Assembly (NCBI GenBank): GCA_947462335.1
Contig: OX381706.1
Span: 12,686,784-12,750,783, forward strand
DNA length: 64,000 nt
Reading direction: 5' to 3'
From: Harmothoe impar
Taxonomy: Eukaryota > Annelida > Polychaeta > Phyllodocida > Polynoidae
Shown here piece after piece: positions 55,425 to 61,174 of the stretch. The position numbers were made by a program, and so were the translations under genes. The notes beneath the pieces were generated by a model. It was not told the origin of the DNA. It ran no database searches and saw only the letters and a list, made by a program, of their open reading frames with translations. The number at the start of each line of letters is the position of its first letter. Positions within the stretch are counted from its first letter, which is position 1.

Positions 55425-56110
55425 TTCTTCTGCTTTTTCCCAGTAGGAATGAATACTACGCTGTTCCAAGGTGTTGTTATACTGTTCCTCACTCGCAAGT
55501 TGTCAGGTGTGCTCTGCTTACAGTCCAACACTATGTATGAGTGTTTAGCTGTAGTCTCTTTGTTATATACCTGAGTCAAGAAAGATGGTTGCGCTGGGAA
55601 AGCTTGTCTAGATATATAACTTATCTGACTCATATCTCGAGGGTTTTTAAAAATAACTAGATAATGACTGTTCAAACTGAGAGTCCTGAAGTCTTTGTTA
55701 GCAAAGAATAAGTTCTGAGTAATGAATATTACATTCATGTTCATATGATGAGAACCTTTGATGAAGAGGTCTTTAGCTATAGGTGCATATTCTGGGTCTA
55801 ACAAGTCGTCTATGATGAGCATCGAGTGTTTACTAGTATCTCGACTAGAGTTGAAAAGTTCATCCCTTGTAAGAAGACCTTCGTTGAATTTCACACCTGC
55901 ACTTTTCAACTTTTCAAACTCTGGTTGCCACTGGCTGTAGCAGTAAGTTATATCGTGTACTTCAGGTGTGACGAGAGTCTTCACGTTATTTATCACTTCG
56001 AATACTAGACGACTCTTACCACACGATGTAGGTCCAGCTATTAGCATAGTGAAAGGTGACTGTAGTCTAGGATCGAATTCAACAGATTCCACAGTGCTAG
56101 AGACGTCCAT
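55421..56110 (-). CDS. ATP: FtsK/HerA-type genome-packaging ATPase
   Basis: 229 residues. Walker A GPTSCGKS at 26-33, Walker B SMLIIDDLL with D101-D102, and the family's TQN sensor at 131-133 (VIFITQNLF). It would pump the element DNA into the capsid. It is followed by the small basic gene with an ATGA overlap, and preceded by the Death-domain gene with a 13-nt gap. Confidence 0.9.
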   Translation of the reverse strand: MDVSSTVESVEFDPRLQSPFTMLIAGPTSCGKSRLVFEVINNVKTLVTPEVHDITYCYSQWQPEFEKLKSAGVKFNEGLLTRDELFNSSRDTSKHSMLIIDDLLDPEYAPIAKDLFIKGSHHMNMNVIFITQNLFFANKDFRTLSLNSHYLVIFKNPRDMSQISYISRQAFPAQPSFLTQVYNKETTAKHSYIVLDCKQSTPDNLRVRNSITTPWNSVVFIPTGKKQKK

Positions 56111-56123
56111 CTTAGTGCAGTGA

Positions 56124-56810
56124 TCAGACGAGAGTGGTCAACACTGGAGTGACACAGCTCACTTTTATGTCTTTGGGTACAGCTGCATACAACCCTTGAA
56201 CATACATTGCGACGTCGCTGCGACCCATGTCGTCTTGCAACACTTTCATCAGAGCCATAGGCTCAGACGTCTCGTTGTACTTCCAAGCTCTCAGCACTTC
56301 ATAGACAGGGTTCTTGACAGTTCTGTCAGAAGGCACAGGTTGAGAGATGAAAGCTAGTTCATGAGAAGTCAACCCTAAGTAGATCCCTATAGTCTTCCAG
56401 TCTCTAGGGCAGAGCTCAGCTAAAAGAGAGAAATATTTCTGCACTTTCCACTCCATGTCTCCACTCTCTAAGCCATCCCACATGTCATGCTTGTCCATGT
56501 ACTCACGTGAGAATTGGATGAGGTCCATACGGTAAGATTCTTCCAAGGCGTCTGCTAGTTCCTTCCACCTAGTAGTACAACTTTTCTGGTACCAAGTAGT
56601 GAACATTTCTCTAGCTTGAGTTATGACACTTCTCTCACAACTGAGATATCCCATGTCCTTCAAATTCACTTTGAGGTATGAACCTAACCGTATGTAATCT
56701 GATGTCGGCAACTTACTACTTATTTTCAGTAGCATAGCGTCTGGTAAGTATCCTAACGGCTCTCCTTTGAAGAATGATGATACAGGTACTACTAAATTGA
56801 AATCTGCCAT
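56124..56810 (-). CDS. tandem Death-domain protein
   Basis: 228 residues, predicted all-helical. Two consecutive Death-fold segments are visible. DD1 (about 25-103) has MFTTWYQK and WKELADALEESYRMDL; DD2 (about 123-208) has DWKTIGIYLGLTSHELAFIS, VYEVLRAW and LMKVLQDDMGRSDVAMYV. Conserved tryptophans are W73, W82, W138 and W176. Death domains assemble apoptotic and innate-immune complexes in animals, so this is probably a captured host gene that interferes with them, by family-level inference. It has its own TATA box (56889-56898) and lies directly upstream of the ATPase gene. There is no enzyme, caspase or membrane segment. Confidence 0.75.
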   Translation of the reverse strand: MADFNLVVPVSSFFKGEPLGYLPDAMLLKISSKLPTSDYIRLGSYLKVNLKDMGYLSCERSVITQAREMFTTWYQKSCTTRWKELADALEESYRMDLIQFSREYMDKHDMWDGLESGDMEWKVQKYFSLLAELCPRDWKTIGIYLGLTSHELAFISQPVPSDRTVKNPVYEVLRAWKYNETSEPMALMKVLQDDMGRSDVAMYVQGLYAAVPKDIKVSCVTPVLTTLV

Positions 56811-56888
56811 GATGAGTGAGTGTGTGAAGGAGTAGACAGGCAGGTAGGTAGGTAGAGCGTTGTATGGGGTGTTGTAGGTTAGGGAGAG

Positions 56889-56898
56889 CTTTTATATA
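56889..56898 (-). promoter_or_regulatory. TATA box upstream of the Death-domain gene
   Basis: TATATAAAAG on the minus strand, about 80 bp before the ATG at 56810. It may also drive the tightly packed genes downstream. Confidence 0.6.
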
Positions 56899-57095
56899 GC
56901 TCTTTAGACTAGAATACGTAGGGAAATCGTGTAAAGAGTATGCAAAACGTTCTGAGTTCGAACTCCTCGCCCCCCTATCCATTTCACACTAGAGGGGTGC
57001 CCCCACCCCATACACCCTATGCTAATACTATACACACCCCCCACCCCACCTAACTCTATACGATGCACTAACGTTTCACTTTTTTATCAGAGTGT

Positions 57096-57749
57096 TTACA
57101 ATAACATTCTGAGCGCTAAACCACTACGATGAGGGGACGTTGTAATATCACGCTCCCACTGACTTAAATAAGTTTTAACTCTGTATCTGTCTGCTTCAGT
57201 GTAACGTTCTAGATACGTATCTGGGATTTTGAAAATGTCTTCTACTTTCAAATCTGAACGACCTGCTAAGTTCCTTTGAAGCCGACAACCTAGCATGTCT
57301 ATGATACTCTCTAACAAGTAATGTGTCGGCATGTCTTGATTAGAGTGGTACTGAGGATGATGAGGGTTGTTTGCGTAGTGATGTTTCAGCGCTGATTCCC
57401 ACATTGCAAGGTGGTCAGAGTTCTTGAGAGGTTTTGAACTCTTAAGGCGGCCAAACTTCCACCCGTATCCAACAGCTTCTACAGCTGAAAACTTAGACAA
57501 GTCGTGTTTCATTATCAACTTGTCTATACATTTAGCTTCACTCTCATTGAAGCTATCACTTAGCAGAACCCAAGTGTAATACAACCATTTCCTATGCTCT
57601 AAAGTCTGTTTGAAATGATTGAAAATGTACTGTAAAGTTTTTACAGTGCATGTGACAGACTCTTTTCTTTCACACACATACTGTAATACTAACTCGTCTT
57701 CAGGGTATCTAGCCTTAACTAGCGTGTAGAGGTCGTGAGCTGTCTTCAT
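57096..57749 (-). CDS. DUF5662-like, putative HD-type hydrolase
   Basis: 217 residues. KHDLSKFS (H82, D83), KHHYANNPHH (123-131) and SIIDMLG (D151) match the layout of DUF5662 proteins found in phages and large viruses. The histidine/aspartate set suggests a metal-binding HD-like fold, possibly nucleotide phosphohydrolysis; activity is not established. It has its own TATA (GTATATAG at 57797-57804). Confidence 0.6.
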   Translation of the reverse strand: MKTAHDLYTLVKARYPEDELVLQYVCERKESVTCTVKTLQYIFNHFKQTLEHRKWLYYTWVLLSDSFNESEAKCIDKLIMKHDLSKFSAVEAVGYGWKFGRLKSSKPLKNSDHLAMWESALKHHYANNPHHPQYHSNQDMPTHYLLESIIDMLGCRLQRNLAGRSDLKVEDIFKIPDTYLERYTEADRYRVKTYLSQWERDITTSPHRSGLALRMLL

Positions 57750-57796
57750 GATGACGTTGAAAGGTCGTTTGAATGAGTGAGTGCACTTACACGACC

Positions 57797-57804
57797 CTAT
57801 ATAC
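57797..57804 (-). promoter_or_regulatory. TATA box upstream of the DUF5662-like gene
   Basis: GTATATAG on the minus strand, about 50 bp before the ATG at 57749. Confidence 0.5.
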
Positions 57805-57956
57805 TCTGAGTGATTTATGACTTGACAACTAACCGTTTAAAACACAGTGTGCATGTAAAATTTTTAAGAAGTAGAGTGACAGTTTGAAGGGGGGTCTCTC
57901 AATATATGAGAGACCAGAGTTAGTTTGTTAGTACACCTATACTTTTTTCACTTTTT

Positions 57957-57962
57957 TTTATT
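57957..57962 (-). terminator. polyadenylation signal of the 230-aa gene
   Basis: AATAAA on the minus strand, about 45 nt after the stop at 58007. Confidence 0.55.
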
Positions 57963-58006
57963 TTTTGTGAAGCATCTAATAGACTATTGGTCAAAGTTTT
58001 TTTTCA

Positions 58007-58699
58007 TCAGTTAGGGGAGAAGGATTGAGTTGGAAAGGCTGTCACCAGTTCATACAAGACTCCTTGGCACAGTAGAGTAGGGTTTTGACAACGTTGTACA
58101 ACTACTCTTACAACGTGACAACACCCGTTTGCATTGTGTCCAATCTCAGTCTTGTATGCTCTTTCATACAGAAACCGATCTGAAGAGTATTTAGCACGTG
58201 TTATCTTGTCAGGAGCTGATACTGTGTGCTTGATTAAGCCATGTACCATACTCGTAGAGATGAACACGGAATTTCCCAGCTGGTGTGATTCAAGCTGATT
58301 AATTTTGAAGTAGGGTTTCGTCCTACATTTTTGAAAGTTGATAGCTGAAGCTACTACACTATGAGAAGTTACACTGTGTTGTAACTTAGAAACTAGCAGT
58401 AACACGTTACTCACTACTTCAGATTGAGTAGCTTTCCCAGTAGAACTAGTTATGAACTTCTTGAGAGAAGGACTACTAGCATTTATAGGAGTCGTGTTGT
58501 TATGCAGAAAACAATTTGAAAAATCTAAATTTGGAGGTATGTAACTATCTCTGATGTACTCTTCAGGACAATATCTGAACAACTGCTTTTCCTCACCAGT
58601 CTCTACTCCACTCTTGACGTCTGAAATGAACTCCCAAACTGACCGCCTGTGTTTAGTGCTGAGTGAAATCGGTAGAGGTGTACAAGCTGCACTGGACAT
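58007..58699 (-). CDS. unknown Polinton protein, possible RNase-like C-terminus
   Basis: 230 residues; not a core Polinton protein that I recognise. No signal peptide or membrane segment. The first 90 residues look loosely structured. The rest has a strand-rich C-terminal part (VVRVVVQRC, then VLYELVTAFPT). A terminal strand of the type LVTAFP after a conserved histidine (GHNANGCCH) recalls BECR-fold RNases of toxin and effector systems; this is a weak motif-level resemblance. It is transcribed separately, with its own poly(A) signal, and lies beside the divergent promoter region. Confidence 0.45.
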   Translation of the reverse strand: MSSAACTPLPISLSTKHRRSVWEFISDVKSGVETGEEKQLFRYCPEEYIRDSYIPPNLDFSNCFLHNNTTPINASSPSLKKFITSSTGKATQSEVVSNVLLLVSKLQHSVTSHSVVASAINFQKCRTKPYFKINQLESHQLGNSVFISTSMVHGLIKHTVSAPDKITRAKYSSDRFLYERAYKTEIGHNANGCCHVVRVVVQRCQNPTLLCQGVLYELVTAFPTQSFSPN

Positions 58700-59440
58700 G
58701 TTGTCTCAGAGCTGCTCAGTTTGAATCTGATCACAGCCGGTTGTTTTCAACGTACACTAATCGTTTCCCCCACCCTCTCTAGAAAAGTAGTGTTCACAAA
58801 TTAACTCACTTGAACGAAAATCTTTCAAACAAACGTCAAGAAGAAAATGTAAACTTCACCTTCAAACTTGTCAATCATATAATAAGTTAAAAAAAAATTT
58901 AGATTGTATTTATATTTTTTCATCTTGAAAAGTGTAGTATAAGATACAACATTCATGAACGTTCCTTTTATGTTGCAACGCCCTATCCAGCTGACAGCCA
59001 CTGTGCTATCTGAATAGAGTTCACATTTCCAACTGTTTTTTTCAACTTTTTTTGTTTTACTCTCCGCAGAAGCACCAGTCTGTTATGGGTTATCCCGTGC
59101 TTATTTATGTAGTGTGGTTGATAAAGATACATTGTATCCAAACTCAGCCTAGTGCTTTACTATAGTGACATGTGCGTATAATTGTCGTACAATAACAATT
59201 AGAGATGAAATATGAAAAAAATGTCAGACGTCAAATGTTCGTCTATTGTCGTTCAACAAACGTGTGACAACGTTTGACAATCGTTGTCAGTAAAATTAGT
59301 ATATATACCCCTTGATTTGCTCAGTTGAAATCAAACCGCTCCTGAGCTGCTCAACTGTGACGACTACTCTACTCTACACTTGCCACTCTACACGCTGCCT
59401 CTACCTTTCAACTTCTACAAACTAACTGTTTTAGTTTAGG
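58700..59440. promoter_or_regulatory. divergent promoter region of the Polinton
   Basis: 741 bp between the minus-strand gene block and the plus-strand genes. For the plus strand there is TATATATA at 59300-59307 with a TCAGTT initiator at 59321-59326. For the minus strand a TATAAATA lies near 58908. The centre is AT-rich and carries several ACGTTTGAC/AAACGT-type repeats at about 59225-59285. Confidence 0.55.
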
Positions 59441-60976
59441 ATGCGGTCTGCTGGCAACAAGAGCTCTAAGAAGAGTTCTAAAGTCGCTAAGAGCAAGAAC
59501 TTAGTTCTGGACGTTTCTGTGGAGATACCTCCTACAGTGAGCAATGAAGTACAGTGGATTCATCGTCCAAGTACACCTGAAGAGCAGAGTGCAGCTATCT
59601 TGGGGTTACATCACGATCTGGACTGCATGCTGGCTCCTTCCACTGGCGTACTGGACCGTGATGTATCTACGTCAGCTCCAGCTTTGAGCTCTACAAGCTT
59701 CAGCAACCCTGAACCGCCCCAAGATGTCCTCACTTACCAGACCCTGTCACAAGTCATGCCCGTGGGCCGAGGCAATGGACCTCTTCCCACTGCCGCTACT
59801 CCTCCAGTCATCATCGACTTGACTGGTGATGAGATACTTCTTCGACCCAGTACACCAATCGTCATCGACTTGACAGAGGACGAAGTAGAAGAAGGTGAAA
59901 TCATCGGGCACGACTTGAATGAAGTACTAGATGAGTGGTTCCAGAGAGCTGAAGCTGAAGGACGCTGCGCGCCACCTGCCTCACCTGTCACTACAGCTGT
60001 ACCAGCCGACATTGTAGTGAGGGATAGTGCTGGGGCCGTCATCACTCCTGGCTTGACTGACACTGTTGTTGTCATCAACGGAGAAGCTACAGTAGTCACG
60101 GATGAGTACTACTCAAGAGTAGTAGGTGACACAAGTGGTGAAGTGAATCCTCCCAAGGGCGTGACGACTGCTACTAAAAGAAGTCCATCTCCACAGATCC
60201 AGCCAGAAGCAGTTGTTGAAAAAAAAAAGAAGCGAAAGTACACCAAGAGTGTGGCTACTGTAGCTGCAGCTGCTGCACGTGCTGCAAAGGCTGGTGTGGG
60301 AAGTGTTACTTCCCAATCTACGGTTGCTACTGCTGTTGTGACACCGCTTCCGCCGAGGAATGGATCCAAGAAAGTTGGGTCTAAGCTGGCTAACTTCCGC
60401 ATAGTCCCTTTGACTGGTGAGAAGTGGCCTAGTCGGTTTGGATTCCCATCTCAACAAGCTGAAGGTAGCATTGTTCCTGACCAACTCTTCTACCCACCTG
60501 GAGATACATGCACGCTGCTTGAAGTATACAAGCTCCCCTTCATCAGTGGCGTCTCAATAAGGCAATATTTGAACAAGCCTTACGAGAGGCGCGTCAACTT
60601 ACGGGCAAACGACTTCAGAGGGCTCTTCTACCAGAGCAAATCTATCATAGAGAACTATGACAGGATTAAAGAAGAAGCTAAGAAAGGAGCGCCAGCAGTC
60701 CAGAACTATCTGAACTACTTAGACAACCCTGTCAAGCACACAGGTATCTTAGTCAACCTCTACAGGGGCCAACCTAAGATCCACATCGGAACGTCGTCGT
60801 ACGTGGAAGAAATGGATAAAGCACTGCCGGCAGGTCGAGCAACAACAAGTCCAATACACTGTGGGTACACGGTGACTGTCAACACGATCAAAGACATACT
60901 AGAACGTGTTGGGCCGATGCTGGAGAGTGACAAGAACTTTTACAGAAGTGTTACCACTTGCGATGAGACTGTCTAG
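59441..60976 (+). CDS. SUMO-interacting-motif protein with possible PC4-like C-terminus
   Basis: 511 residues. The N-terminal 300 residues are disordered and hold two classic SUMO-interacting motifs, VIIDLTGDE (123-131) and IVIDLTEDE (140-148), each with the acidic flank typical of RNF4-type SIMs. A basic nuclear signal KKKKRKYTK sits near 260. The folded C-terminal part (about 320-505) ends LVNLYRGQPKIHIGTSSYVE...GYTVTVNTIKDILERVGPML, whose strand-strand-helix order recalls PC4-type single-strand DNA binding proteins; that match is tentative. Position next to polB suggests a replication or early regulatory role in the nucleus. Confidence 0.6.
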   Translation: MRSAGNKSSKKSSKVAKSKNLVLDVSVEIPPTVSNEVQWIHRPSTPEEQSAAILGLHHDLDCMLAPSTGVLDRDVSTSAPALSSTSFSNPEPPQDVLTYQTLSQVMPVGRGNGPLPTAATPPVIIDLTGDEILLRPSTPIVIDLTEDEVEEGEIIGHDLNEVLDEWFQRAEAEGRCAPPASPVTTAVPADIVVRDSAGAVITPGLTDTVVVINGEATVVTDEYYSRVVGDTSGEVNPPKGVTTATKRSPSPQIQPEAVVEKKKKRKYTKSVATVAAAAARAAKAGVGSVTSQSTVATAVVTPLPPRNGSKKVGSKLANFRIVPLTGEKWPSRFGFPSQQAEGSIVPDQLFYPPGDTCTLLEVYKLPFISGVSIRQYLNKPYERRVNLRANDFRGLFYQSKSIIENYDRIKEEAKKGAPAVQNYLNYLDNPVKHTGILVNLYRGQPKIHIGTSSYVEEMDKALPAGRATTSPIHCGYTVTVNTIKDILERVGPMLESDKNFYRSVTTCDETV

Positions 60977-61056
60977 GTGAGTGCTCAACAATTAAATTAC
61001 ATCAGTTGTAAGGTTCCTCAACACTGTATTGATAGGGCTGTAAATTCTTTGCATTA

Positions 61057-61091
<35 letters not shown>

Positions 61092-61092
61092 G
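61057..61092 (+). repeat. (TCTG)n microsatellite
   Basis: About nine TCTG units, the last imperfect, between the SIM gene and polB. Confidence 0.9.
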
Positions 61093-61174
61093 CCTGTTTG
61101 TTAGTGAGTATGTTTTAGTGGAAAAAAGGAAAGAAAAAAAGAAGGAGAGAGTGTATATCTGAAGAGTTTTTAAA

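Noticed and set aside
56955..56980. tRNA B-box-like GAGTTCGAACTC near the Death-domain gene
   Set aside because: It is a simple 12-bp palindrome; no T stem, A box or acceptor pairing could be drawn.
61057..61092. (TCTG)n as possible CRISPR or structured array
   Set aside because: Simple tetranucleotide microsatellite with no spacers.
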